Of a stretch of 64,000 nucleotides of DNA, positions 42,598 to 50,650 are shown piece by piece (within the stretch, counting starts at the first letter, position 1; the number at the start of each line of letters is the position of its first letter). The stretch is taken from the NCBI RefSeq assembly GCF_900114915.1, contig NZ_FOUS01000001.1, forward strand, positions 496,001 through 560,000. Reading direction: 5' to 3'. This DNA comes from Bradyrhizobium sp. Rc3b (lineage in GTDB: Bacteria > Pseudomonadota > Alphaproteobacteria > Rhizobiales > Xanthobacteraceae). The translations under genes were made by a program, and so were the position numbers. A model generated the notes under the pieces. That model ran no database searches, was not told the origin of the DNA, and saw nothing but the letters and a program-made list of their open reading frames with translations.

Positions 42598-43592
42598 TGC
42601 ACCGTCTCCAGGCGGGATTTTGCGACGGCGCGCAGCGCGGAGGCCGCCTTGGTCCGGCGTTCGGCGAGATAGCGGTCGAGGATTCCCAGAATGCCGGTCG
42701 GCGACCAGATCAGCAGCAGCATCACCGCGACCGCGTAGAGCATCAGATAATAGCCTTCGGTGAAGCGCAGCCATTCCGGCAGCAGCACCGCGATCATCGC
42801 GCCGAGGAAGGGACCGAAATAGAAGCCCGCGCCGCCGACGATCACCATCATCAGGAGATCGAGCGAGAGCGACAGGTTGAAGGGCACGGGGTCGATATAT
42901 TGCGTCAGCGGCGCATAGAGCGCGCCGGCGACGCCGCCGAGCGCCGAGCCGATCGCGAACGCCATCAGCGTGTAGCGCCTTGTGTCGATGCCGAGCGATT
43001 GCGCGCGCAGCGGATTCTCGCGCAGCGCCATGAAGGCGCGGCCCCAGGGCGAGCGGATCAGCCACCACACCGCCAGCGACACGATCGCGAGCGAGCCGAG
43101 GCAGACATAGTAGAACGGCAGCGGCTTGTTGGTCGCGAAACTGAAGATATGCGGACGCGGGATGTTGGAGATGCCGTAGATGCCGCCGGTGAGCCAGCTC
43201 TCGTTGCGGAACACGAGGAAGGCGAGGGTGGAGAAGGCCAGGGTGACGAAGGCGAGGTAGTGATGCTGCACGCGCAGCGCGGGATAGCCGAGCACCCAGC
43301 CGACTGCGAAGCTGAGCACGATCGCAACCAGGATCGCCGCCGGCAGCGGCCAGCCATGCGTGGTCATGATCGCCGCCGCATAGGCGCCGATGCCGACGAA
43401 GGCGCCCTGCGCCAGCGAGACCTGGCCGGCATAGCCGAGCGTGAGGTTCAGCCCCATCGCGGCGATGGTCATCACCGCCCATTGGCTCAGGATGAACAGG
43501 CCGTAGCGGTTGAAGTTCATGGGAACGATGATCAGGCCGGCGATGACAATGAGGCCGAGCGCGATCTTCAGGGGCTTGGCAAAGCTGCTCAT
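42594..43592 (-). CDS. ABC transporter permease, LivM type (shikimate operon)
   Basis: This 332-residue membrane protein has about nine helices and LivM landmarks: MGLNLTLGYAGQVSLAQGAF near the N-terminus and the coupling loop SPWGRAFMALRENPLRAQSLG. It overlaps livH upstream and livG downstream by 4 bp each, so the four transporter genes are translated as a coupled unit. Confidence 0.93.
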   Translation of the reverse strand: MSSFAKPLKIALGLIVIAGLIIVPMNFNRYGLFILSQWAVMTIAAMGLNLTLGYAGQVSLAQGAFVGIGAYAAAIMTTHGWPLPAAILVAIVLSFAVGWVLGYPALRVQHHYLAFVTLAFSTLAFLVFRNESWLTGGIYGISNIPRPHIFSFATNKPLPFYYVCLGSLAIVSLAVWWLIRSPWGRAFMALRENPLRAQSLGIDTRRYTLMAFAIGSALGGVAGALYAPLTQYIDPVPFNLSLSLDLLMMVIVGGAGFYFGPFLGAMIAVLLPEWLRFTEGYYLMLYAVAVMLLLIWSPTGILGILDRYLAERRTKAASALRAVAKSRLETVQ

Positions 43593-44464
43593 ACCGTGCG
43601 CTCCTCGGCGCGACCCAGCAGTCCTTGCGGCCGGAACAGGATGACGACGATCAGGAAGATCATCGGCACGGCGGCGCGGTACTGCGTCGAGACATAGGCG
43701 GCCGCGAGATTGTCGAGCACGCCGATCAAAAGGCCGCCGGCGATCGCGCCGCGGACCTGGTTGAAGCCGCCGACGATCGCCGCGATGAAAGCCGCCTGTC
43801 CCAGCACCTCGCCGGAGGAGAATTTTGCGAGGTAAATCGGTGTGATCAAAAGCGACGCCAGCGCGACCAGGAAGGCGTTGATCAGGAACGTCAGAAGGAT
43901 CATCCGTTCCACGGGAACGCCGATGATGCGCGCGACCGTCGGGTTCTGCGCCGCCGCCTGCATCTGGTGGCCGAGCGAGGTGCGGTTGAGAAGGGCGGTC
44001 AAGCCGAACACGGCAACGATGGCAACGGCCAGGACGCCGATGCTTTGCAGCGAGACCGCGTGTCCGAGGATGGAGATGTCACCGGTCGGCACGATCGAGG
44101 GAAAGGGCGAGGCCTCGGCGCTGAAGAACTGCTTGACGGCTTCCTTGAGGCCGATCGCGAGCGCCATGGTCGCGATCGCCAGCGGCAGCACGCCATGGCG
44201 CATCATCGGATCGACCAGCAGCATCTTGAAAGCAAGGCCCAGCAGGATCATCGACAGCAGGATGCCGAGGATGATCGCGAGCCAGAACGGCGCGCCGGCA
44301 TGCATCGCCGCCAGCATCAGGAACGCCGGCAGCATCACGAACTCGCCTTGCGCGAAATTGATGGTCTGCGAAGTCTGCCACAGCAGCGTGAAGCCGACCG
44401 CCACCAGCGCATAGATCGCGCCGGTGGCCAGTCCCGCGACCAGAAGATCGAATAGGTTGGACAT
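43589..44464 (-). CDS. ABC transporter permease, LivH type (shikimate operon)
   Basis: This 291-residue membrane protein has about eight helices and LivH landmarks: GLATGAIYALVAVGFTLLWQ, TINFAQGEFVML and GGFNQVRGAIAGGLLIGVLD. It forms the channel with LivM. It follows the binding-protein gene across a family A repeat and overlaps livM by 4 bp. Confidence 0.93.
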   Translation of the reverse strand: MSNLFDLLVAGLATGAIYALVAVGFTLLWQTSQTINFAQGEFVMLPAFLMLAAMHAGAPFWLAIILGILLSMILLGLAFKMLLVDPMMRHGVLPLAIATMALAIGLKEAVKQFFSAEASPFPSIVPTGDISILGHAVSLQSIGVLAVAIVAVFGLTALLNRTSLGHQMQAAAQNPTVARIIGVPVERMILLTFLINAFLVALASLLITPIYLAKFSSGEVLGQAAFIAAIVGGFNQVRGAIAGGLLIGVLDNLAAAYVSTQYRAAVPMIFLIVVILFRPQGLLGRAEERTV

Positions 44465-44480
44465 GTTCCCCTCCTTCCTC

Positions 44481-44621
44481 TCCCTCTCCCCGCTTGCGGG
44501 GAGGGGGTCGGGGTGAGGGGGAGTCTCCGCGAGGTCGCTGATGGTTGGACTCGCGGAGGCTCCCCCTCACCCGGATCGCATCTTCGATGCGATCCGACCT
44601 CTCCCCGCAAGCGGGGAGAGG
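44481..44621. repeat. Palindromic repeat, family A copy 11
   Basis: It begins TCCCTCTCCCCGCTTGCGGG and ends CTCTCCCCGCAAGCGGGGAG, with an inner CGGATCGCATCTTCGATGCG hairpin. It lies inside the shikimate operon between the binding-protein gene and livH. Confidence 0.85.
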
Positions 44622-44637
44622 TGAAAGATCGCGCGCC

Positions 44638-45768
44638 TCACTTCACCTTGGGCAGCACCTGCTTCACCACCTGCTTGCCTTCGACCACCTCGACCAGGAA
44701 GCTCTGGCGGTCGATGTCACCGGTGTCGCTGAAGGTGACGTCCATCAGGATGCCCGGCTGGTCCGCGGCCTTGATGGTGAGGCCGTGCAGCGTCTCGGCA
44801 AACTTCTTCGGGTCGACCTTGCCCATCTTCTCGGTGGTGGCTTTCACCATGTAGACCGCGAGATAGCCCTTCAGGCCGTTATGGTCAGGGACATAATTGT
44901 ACTTCTTGGAGAACTTCTCGCGGAACGCCTTGATCAGATCGACCGGTGCATCGGTGGTGAGGCCGACATGGCCGCGTGCGCCGTTGGCGGCGTCGCCGGC
45001 GAGCTCGATCACCTTCTGGCCGATCAGCGTGGTCTCGCCCATCAGTGGCGCGGTGACGCCCTGGCGCTTCAGCTCCTTCAGGATGCGCGCGCTCTCTTCC
45101 TCGTTCAGGTAGACGAACACGGCATCCGGATTGGCGGCCTTGATCTTGCCGACGTCGGCGGCGAAATCGGCCTGGCCCGCCTCGGTCGAGAGGTCGGCGA
45201 CCACCTTGGAGCCGAGCCGGTCGAGCTCCTTGACGACGACGTCGCGTCCGCCGCGGCCGAAGTCGTTGTTGACCCAGACCACCGCGACCGTCTTCGCCTT
45301 CATCTCGTCGTGGATGTATTTCGCGACCTTCGGCATCGAGGATTGCTGGCCGAACGAGGTGCGGAACAGGAATTTGTTTCCTGCCTGCGTCAACTCGGCG
45401 GCCTCACCACCCATGATCTGCGCGATGCCCGCTTCGGCGGCGAGCGGCGCGGTGACCTTGACCGAGCCGGAATAGCCGGGTCCGAGCAGCACATAGGGCT
45501 CGGCGTCGAGCGCCTTCTGCACCTGGGCGCGGGCGACGCCGGGATTGGATTGCGAGTCGGCATGGCTGACTTCCAGCTTGCGGCCGAGCACGCCGCCCTT
45601 GGCGTTGATCTCCTCGATCGCGAGATCGATGCCATTCTTCCAGTTGGTGCCGACGGTGGCGCCGCCGCCCGAGAGCTCGGCGACGTTGGCGAGCTTGATG
45701 GCCTGGGCGTGGACGCTGGTTGCAGTCGCGATGGCAAGCAGGGCGCCTGCCAGCAGGGTCGATTTCAT
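44638..45768 (-). CDS. Branched-chain-type ABC substrate-binding protein (shikimate operon)
   Basis: This 376-residue family-4 binding protein has a signal peptide ending in TSVHA, followed by AIKLANVAELSGGGATVG. Other segments are VLLGPGYSGSVKVTAPLA and FLFRTSFGQQSSMP. ATG 45768 has GGAGGAGAAACC upstream, so the 5-residue extension is dropped. It supplies the LivHMGF set that follows. Between shikimate dehydrogenase and the transporter, its ligand is probably shikimate, quinate or dehydroshikimate. Confidence 0.9.
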   Translation of the reverse strand: MKSTLLAGALLAIATATSVHAQAIKLANVAELSGGGATVGTNWKNGIDLAIEEINAKGGVLGRKLEVSHADSQSNPGVARAQVQKALDAEPYVLLGPGYSGSVKVTAPLAAEAGIAQIMGGEAAELTQAGNKFLFRTSFGQQSSMPKVAKYIHDEMKAKTVAVVWVNNDFGRGGRDVVVKELDRLGSKVVADLSTEAGQADFAADVGKIKAANPDAVFVYLNEEESARILKELKRQGVTAPLMGETTLIGQKVIELAGDAANGARGHVGLTTDAPVDLIKAFREKFSKKYNYVPDHNGLKGYLAVYMVKATTEKMGKVDPKKFAETLHGLTIKAADQPGILMDVTFSDTGDIDRQSFLVEVVEGKQVVKQVLPKVK

Positions 45769-45825
45769 GGTTTCTCCTCCCATTTTTCGTCGAGATTGTC
45801 CGCGGCCTTGTGTCGGCCGCTTCGG

Positions 45826-46704
45826 TTACGCAGCGTGATAGGCCGAGCTTCGTGCCGCCATCACCTCGTCGAATGCCTGTCCCATGATCTCGGTCGATGG
45901 GGCAAGGCCCGTGAACAGTTCGAAGGCGTCGGCCGCCTGATAGATCGCGAGCTCCCGCCCGGTCATGATCCGCGCGCCCTTGGCTTGCGCCGCTGCCAGC
46001 AGCGGCGTGATCAACGGGGAGTACACGGCGTCGGCGACCCACAGGTTTTCGCGCAGCAGCGAGGCTGGGACCGGGATGTCCCGGTTCGGCAGCATGCCGA
46101 CCGGCGTGCCGTTGACGAGGCCGGTTGCGCCACGAAGCGCGTCTTCCACGCTCGTAGCCACCCGCGCGCCGCCGTGCCTGGCCAGCAGCGCGGCGAGTTT
46201 TTCGGCGCGTGCCGGCTCGCTGTCGAAGATTCGGAGGTTCGTCACTTTCAGGCTCGCCAGCGCAAAGGCAATCGCCTTGCCGACGCCGCCGGTGCCGATC
46301 ACGGCCACCGCATTTCCGGAAGACGCCAGCAGCGGCGCGACGGCGCGGGCAAAGCCGGTCGTGTCGGTGTTGTGGCCGATCAGCCGGCCGTCTCTCACGA
46401 CGACGGTGTTGACCGCCGCCATGGTCGCCGCAGCCGGTGCCAGCTCGTCGAGCAGTGGCACCACGGCCTCCTTGTAGGGGTAGGTGACGTTGACGCCGGC
46501 AAAGCCGAGCCGCCGCACGCCCTCGAGCATCATGCGAAGCCCGGCCGCATCGGCGCCGGCGACCTCGATGAGCTGGTAGTGGCCGCACAGGCCAAGCGCT
46601 TCGGCGGCGCGCTCATGCATGGCGGGGGACGCGGAATGCGCGATCGGCGCGCCGATCAGGCCGGTGAGGAGCTTCTTGCTGGCGGCGTATCCGCGCTTGG
46701 ACAT
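45826..46704 (-). CDS. Shikimate/quinate dehydrogenase (AroE family)
   Basis: This 292-residue protein has the AroE fold. The substrate site has AHSASPAMH, NVTYPYKEAV with catalytic Lys78, and GHNTDTTGF with Asp114; the nucleotide motif is VIGTGGVGKAIAFAL. The operon around it (transporter and QuiC) indicates a catabolic role: oxidation of shikimate or quinate to the 3-dehydro acid, rather than aromatic amino-acid synthesis. It is the first gene after the LysR regulator and the operator-like repeats. Confidence 0.88.
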   Translation of the reverse strand: MSKRGYAASKKLLTGLIGAPIAHSASPAMHERAAEALGLCGHYQLIEVAGADAAGLRMMLEGVRRLGFAGVNVTYPYKEAVVPLLDELAPAAATMAAVNTVVVRDGRLIGHNTDTTGFARAVAPLLASSGNAVAVIGTGGVGKAIAFALASLKVTNLRIFDSEPARAEKLAALLARHGGARVATSVEDALRGATGLVNGTPVGMLPNRDIPVPASLLRENLWVADAVYSPLITPLLAAAQAKGARIMTGRELAIYQAADAFELFTGLAPSTEIMGQAFDEVMAARSSAYHAA

Positions 46705-46805
46705 GGTTCGCTATCGTCTCGTTGGGCCCGTTCGGTCCCGGCCATTAGCGGGGAAATCTCCGCAAGTCCAAGGGAGTTCCAGCTGCGACGATAGTCTTTC
46801 CCCCG

Positions 46806-46850
46806 CCTAACACAATTACCCTTTTATCCGACAAACCTAACATGATGTTA
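46806..46850. promoter_or_regulatory. Repeated and palindromic motifs upstream of the shikimate operon
   Basis: CCTAACA occurs at 46806-46812 and 46836-46842, exactly 30 bp apart (same face of the helix). The second copy runs into the perfect palindrome TAACATGATGTTA (46838-46850), which overlaps the lysR stop codon. These are candidate LysR-type binding sites for the dehydrogenase promoter. Confidence 0.45.
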
Positions 46851-47786
46851 TTTCTTCCGTCCGCGCGCACCGGCGGCCTTGCCGTTGCCGCGGGATGGCT
46901 CGACCGCCCGCATCTCCGCGCGCAGCGACTCGATGAAAGACTCGGCATGGAGCGACAGCGGCGCGCCGCGCTTGACCGCGATGTAAGTGTCGAACCGCGT
47001 CGGCTCGGTGATCTTCAGAAGCTCGATCCCGGGATAGCCGCCATGGGCCACGGTGAACTGGTCGATGATGGCGATGCCGAGGCCCGCCTTCACCAGCGCG
47101 CAGACCGTGGTGCCGAAGCGCGCGCGGATGGTGATGTTGTAGGCGAGACGGTTGCGGGCAAAGATCTCGGCCATGATCCGCCCGTAGGGATCGTTGGGAT
47201 CGATGCCGATCAGCGGATAGCGGGTGATCTCGGCGGCCGAGACCTGCTTGCGGCCGGCGAGCTCGTGCCCCGGCGGCACGATGCAGTACAGCTCGCCCGA
47301 GGCCAGCGGCATGAAGTCGAGCCCGGAATGCTCCAGCCGGTAGCTCATCGCCACGCATTCGCCGCGGCCGAGCATGAGATAGTCGATGGCCTCCTCGAGC
47401 TTGAGGATGTTGATGTCGATGCCGAGATCGGGATAGCGGCGCCGGACGCGCTCGATCGCGCGGGGCACCATCACCTGCGAGATGCTCGGCACCGAGCCGA
47501 TGCGCAGCTCGGACAGGCCGCCACGGCCGATCTTGGAGATGATCTCGGAGAGATCGTCGACCTTCTTGTAGACGCCGTTGATCTGCTCGAAGATGTTCTC
47601 GGCTTCCGGCGTCGGGAAGTACCGCCCATTCTGGCGCTGGAAGAAGCGGATGCCGAGCGAGCGCTCGGTGTATTTGACGAGGCGGCTGATCCCGGGCGCC
47701 GAGACGTTGAGCAGCTTCGCCGCACCGCCGATGGTGCCCGTCACCATCACGGCACGGATCACTTCAACCTGGCGCAGCGTCATCAT
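46848..47786 (-). CDS. LysR-family regulator of the shikimate operon
   Basis: This 312-residue protein has a LysR winged helix at residues 1-62 (LRQVEVIRAVMVTGTIGGAA, LNVSAPGISRLVKYTERSLG) and an effector domain at about 90-295. It has a basic C-terminal tail (GNGKAAGARGRKK). It lies just upstream of the shikimate dehydrogenase gene on the same strand, an unusual layout for LysR genes, which are mostly divergent. Control of the downstream operon is inferred from position and the repeats at 46806-46850. Confidence 0.9.
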   Translation of the reverse strand: MMTLRQVEVIRAVMVTGTIGGAAKLLNVSAPGISRLVKYTERSLGIRFFQRQNGRYFPTPEAENIFEQINGVYKKVDDLSEIISKIGRGGLSELRIGSVPSISQVMVPRAIERVRRRYPDLGIDINILKLEEAIDYLMLGRGECVAMSYRLEHSGLDFMPLASGELYCIVPPGHELAGRKQVSAAEITRYPLIGIDPNDPYGRIMAEIFARNRLAYNITIRARFGTTVCALVKAGLGIAIIDQFTVAHGGYPGIELLKITEPTRFDTYIAVKRGAPLSLHAESFIESLRAEMRAVEPSRGNGKAAGARGRKK

Positions 47787-47900
47787 GCTCGTGAAATGTC
47801 CTTGGCATCCGAAAGATGATCATGGCGGCAATCATCTCACGAGAGCTGCGCTGTCATCCAGCGGCAAGTGTGGGTGGATGTGGATGGCGGAGGGGAGCTT

Positions 47901-48219
47901 TCCCCCTCTCCCCTGGGGGAGAGGGTGGCTCGCCGCGAAAGCGGCGAGACGGGCGAGGGGTCTCTCTCAGCGAGTCGGGTGGGCAAAAGCGCACTTGCGC
48001 CGTGCCCACGTCGTCTCACCAAATAGGCAGGACGTGGGCACGCTTCCGCCGTCGCTCTTCGAGCTATGGCGGACAAGTCGCTTTGCCCACCCTACGATAC
48101 TGCACTTGTCGATAGAGACCCTCATCCGGCGCCATAGCCGAAGTTTCGCTTCGGCGTCCACTTAGAACGGCGGCCGAAGGCCGCCTATGCCACGTTCTCC
48201 CACAACAAGGGGAGAAGGG
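47901..48219. repeat. Palindromic repeat, family A copy 12, with other repeats nested inside
   Basis: The outer arms are CCCCCTCTCCCCTGGGGGAG and TTCTCCCACAACAAGGGGAG. The middle has been replaced by a family B copy (47978-48096) and a further hairpin unit (about 48129-48191). It makes up most of the 47787-48319 gap, which holds no other gene. Confidence 0.8.
47978..48096. repeat. Inverted repeat, family B copy 3, nested in family A
   Basis: GGGTGGGCAAAAGCGC is mirrored by GCTTTGCCCACCCTACG. It also carries an extra segment of about 34 bp (GCCGTCGCTCTTCGAGCTAT and onward) not seen in the other family B copies. Confidence 0.8.
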
Positions 48220-48319
48220 AAACTCAAGTTCGCTGTCGGATTGTTTTCGACTAAAATCAGCGCGTTCGAACAGAAGGGCGGCGGCGCTCGAATTGGTTCG
48301 TCGGCGCTGCGGTTGTGTC

Positions 48320-48496
48320 TCAGCTCGCCGGGCCCTCGGGCAATACGCTCTCGGCCAGCTCCTCGCGCTCGCCTTCCAGCACCGCGCGCGCGAACTCGAT
48401 GATCTTCTGCTTGTTTGCGGTTTCGCGGACGGCGAAAAACACGCGGTTCAATTCCAGGCCGAGCACGCTGTTGAGGGCAATGTCCTCGTCTTCCAT
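48320..48496 (-). CDS. Small acidic protein, divergent from bjaR
   Basis: This is a 58-residue reading frame beginning MEDEDIALNSVLGLELNRVF, with the helical continuation KQKIIEFARAVLEGEREELA, ending at TGA. It has no signal peptide or membrane helix. Its amino-acid composition looks like a real protein and its strand has no competing gene. Function is unknown. It is divergent from the quorum-sensing regulator gene across about 165 bp and may share its promoter region. Confidence 0.55.
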   Translation of the reverse strand: MEDEDIALNSVLGLELNRVFFAVRETANKQKIIEFARAVLEGEREELAESVLPEGPAS

Positions 48497-48662
48497 CGTG
48501 GTGTTCCCGCTTCGGTCGCCTCAGGTGTATCGTGAGGGCAATTCTGCCACAAGTAGTTTAAATCTTCAGAGCAGATGAGCACCGGGAAACTACGGCCGCA
48601 GCGAATTGAGGCAGTCCCCAAATACGTGCTATACGAGGCGGTGTGGGGCAGGAAACGCACCG

Positions 48663-49391
48663 ATGTCCGCCGTAGATTATGGCCGGGAGGCGCTCGACTT
48701 CATTGAAGGCCTGGGGACCTATCGCAAGGTGCCCGATGCCATGAATGCGCTCGAGACGGCGTTCGGTCGCTTCGGCTTCGAAACCATCATCGTGACGGGA
48801 TTGCCCAATCCCGACCAGCGGTTTGCGCAGATGGTGCTTGCCAAGCGCTGGCCGGCGGGCTGGTTCAGCCTCTACACCCAGAACAATTACGACCGCTTCG
48901 ATCCGGTGGTGCGGCTGTGTCGGCAATCGGTCAATCCGTTCGAATGGTCGGAAGCGCCCTATGACGCCGAACTCGAGCCGAACGCGGCCGAGGTGATGAA
49001 CCGCGCCACCGATTTTCGCATGTCGCGGGGCTTCATCGTGCCGATCCACGGGCTCACCGGCTATGAAGCGGCGGTGTCGCTTGGCGGCGTTCATCTCGAC
49101 CTCAATCCGCGCAGCAAGCCGGCACTGCATCTGATGGCGATGTATGGCTTCGACCACATACGCCGTCTGCTCGAGCCGACGCCTTATCCCTCGACGCGCC
49201 TCACCCCGCGCGAGCGCGAGGTGATCTCCTGGGCCTCGCAGGGCAAGTCGGCCTGGGAGATCGGTGAGATCTTGCACATCACGCAGCGCACGGCGGAAGA
49301 GCATCTTGCAACTGCCGCGCGCAAGCTCGGTGCCGTCAACCGCACGCATGCGGTAGCGCTGGCGATTCGGAACAAAATCATCAATCCGTAA
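48663..49391 (+). CDS. bjaR: LuxR-family quorum-sensing regulator
   Basis: This 242-residue protein has an autoinducer-binding domain at about residues 15-165 (GWFSLYTQNNYDRFDPVV holds the typical W, Y and D residues) and a LuxR helix-turn-helix at about 178-235 (LTPREREVISWASQGKSAWE, TAEEHLATAARKLG). It lies directly before the bjaI-like synthase gene, as bjaR1 does in Bradyrhizobium, where isovaleryl-homoserine lactone is the signal. ATG 48663 gives the standard LuxR N-terminus; the longer frame to 48606 is not needed. Confidence 0.92.
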   Translation: MSAVDYGREALDFIEGLGTYRKVPDAMNALETAFGRFGFETIIVTGLPNPDQRFAQMVLAKRWPAGWFSLYTQNNYDRFDPVVRLCRQSVNPFEWSEAPYDAELEPNAAEVMNRATDFRMSRGFIVPIHGLTGYEAAVSLGGVHLDLNPRSKPALHLMAMYGFDHIRRLLEPTPYPSTRLTPREREVISWASQGKSAWEIGEILHITQRTAEEHLATAARKLGAVNRTHAVALAIRNKIINP

Positions 49392-49400
49392 GCGCCGTAC

Positions 49401-49414
49401 TGGGAAATTTCCCA
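49401..49414. promoter_or_regulatory. lux-box-like palindrome upstream of bjaI
   Basis: TGGGAAATTTCCCA is a perfect 14-bp palindrome centred about 66 bp upstream of the synthase start, a fitting place for LuxR-type activation. Confidence 0.65.
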
Positions 49415-49473
49415 ATATCGAATCCGGCTCTTTTCGCAGACTCTGCCCCCATTGAGGATGATTGGGGGTTTTC

Positions 49474-50133
49474 ATGATTCACGCAATTTCTGCGGTAAAT
49501 CGTCACCTTTATGAAGACGTGATCGAGCAGCATTTCCGATTGCGCCACGATATCTTCGTCGAGGAGCGGCGCTGGGAGACGCTGCGCAGGCCGGATTGCC
49601 GCGAGATCGATTCCTATGACGACGAGGATACCGTCTATCTGCTTGCGTTGGAGGGACGGCGCGTCATCGGTGGCCACCGGCTCTACCCGACGACCAAGCC
49701 CTCGATGATGAGCGAGGTGTTCCCGCATCTGGCGTCGGTGCGCGGCTGCCCCGCGGATCCGCTGGTCTGGGAATGGTCGCGCTACTTCGTCGTGCGTGAT
49801 CGCCGCGACGGCGCGCTCAACCTGCAACTGATGGCGGCGGTGCAGGAGTTCTGCCTCAATCAGGGGATCGCGCAGGTCAGCGCGATCATGGAGACCTGGT
49901 GGCTGCCGCGCTTCCACGAGGCCGGTTTCATGGTGACCCCGCTTGGCCTGCCGGCTCTGGTGGAGGATGCATGGACCATGGCGGCGACCATCGACATTCG
50001 TCGCGAGACACTCGATGCCCTGCACGATCGTATCGGCATGACCTCGGTCGTGCGCCAGGACGGCCCGCGTCTGGACGCCGTCGCCCGTGCCAACCTCTGC
50101 GGCGCTGCTGCCGCGCAACGAAAGAGCGCCTGA
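49474..50133 (+). CDS. bjaI: Acyl-homoserine-lactone synthase, BjaI type
   Basis: This 219-residue LuxI-family enzyme has the conserved N-terminal block (FRLRHDIFVEERRWE), the acidic pair in DSYDDEDTVY, GGHRLYPTT and EWSRYFVVRDRR. Its sequence agrees with my recollection of Bradyrhizobium BjaI, which uses isovaleryl-CoA rather than acyl-ACP to make isovaleryl-homoserine lactone. ATG 49474 is chosen over 49462. A lux-box-like palindrome lies upstream and a small gene follows 1 bp downstream. Confidence 0.94.
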   Translation: MIHAISAVNRHLYEDVIEQHFRLRHDIFVEERRWETLRRPDCREIDSYDDEDTVYLLALEGRRVIGGHRLYPTTKPSMMSEVFPHLASVRGCPADPLVWEWSRYFVVRDRRDGALNLQLMAAVQEFCLNQGIAQVSAIMETWWLPRFHEAGFMVTPLGLPALVEDAWTMAATIDIRRETLDALHDRIGMTSVVRQDGPRLDAVARANLCGAAAAQRKSA

Positions 50134-50134
50134 G

Positions 50135-50353
50135 ATGTCGAACATGATGCGGGACAGCCAGATCATGGCGCAGATCAGGGACGAGAATCTCGGCTACATG
50201 TCCGACATGGCGCTCGAGCTGGCGCAGATGGCGGAAGACACCGGATTGGCGACGCTCGCCTATCTGTTCCGGATGGCGGCGCTGGAGGCCTCGACGGCCA
50301 ACAGCGTGCTCGCTGAACCGGACGATCTTCCCCAGCAGATGACGTCGCACTAG
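50135..50353 (+). CDS. Small protein co-transcribed with bjaI
   Basis: This 72-residue protein begins MSNMMRDSQIMAQIRDENLG and has an amphipathic helical middle (MALELAQMAEDTGLATLAYL). The ATG lies 1 bp after the bjaI stop, so it is very probably translated together with the synthase. No signal peptide, metal site or known domain is visible. Function is unknown; a role in signal synthesis or in the response is possible only by context. Confidence 0.65.
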   Translation: MSNMMRDSQIMAQIRDENLGYMSDMALELAQMAEDTGLATLAYLFRMAALEASTANSVLAEPDDLPQQMTSH

Positions 50354-50650
50354 ACGTAATCCTTCCTTGCATTCCGACGAAGTCGCACCCTCTCGCCGGC
50401 CACCGGCGAGGGGGTCATCGTTTGGGTGCGGCAGGTTGCCCCAGCCTGCACGGCAGCCTTCTTGCAGGAGCGTCTCGACCGCATGCACCCGCATGCAACA
50501 AAGTGCATGTTTGGTGTCGAATCGCTCTTGCCTCTGAACGATACTGCCATTACCCATTTTTCCGCCTTGAACAGGCAGGGGGAGCTCTTTCACTGATGGC
50601 GACCGTGTTCGAACATCGGCGCGACACCGCGTGCGCCTGAAAGAGTCTTG
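50354..50650. other. Intergenic region without a recognised gene
   Basis: These 297 bp between the quorum-sensing genes and livH contain a degenerate CTCGCCGGCCACCGGCGAG hairpin (about 50392-50410), a possible terminator for the bjaI transcript, and then presumably the liv promoter. No convincing coding sequence or repeat family member is seen. Confidence 0.5.

Noticed and set aside
41854..43482. 542-codon minus-strand frame that would fuse a long N-terminal part to the LivG ATPase
   Set aside because: The N-terminal 295 or so codons are livM read in the wrong frame; the ATPase starts at 42597 with an ATGA overlap.
47787..48319. CRISPR array or integron-like repeats
   Set aside because: The repeats are nested inverted elements of different families, not short direct repeats with regular spacers, and no cas or integrase gene is near.
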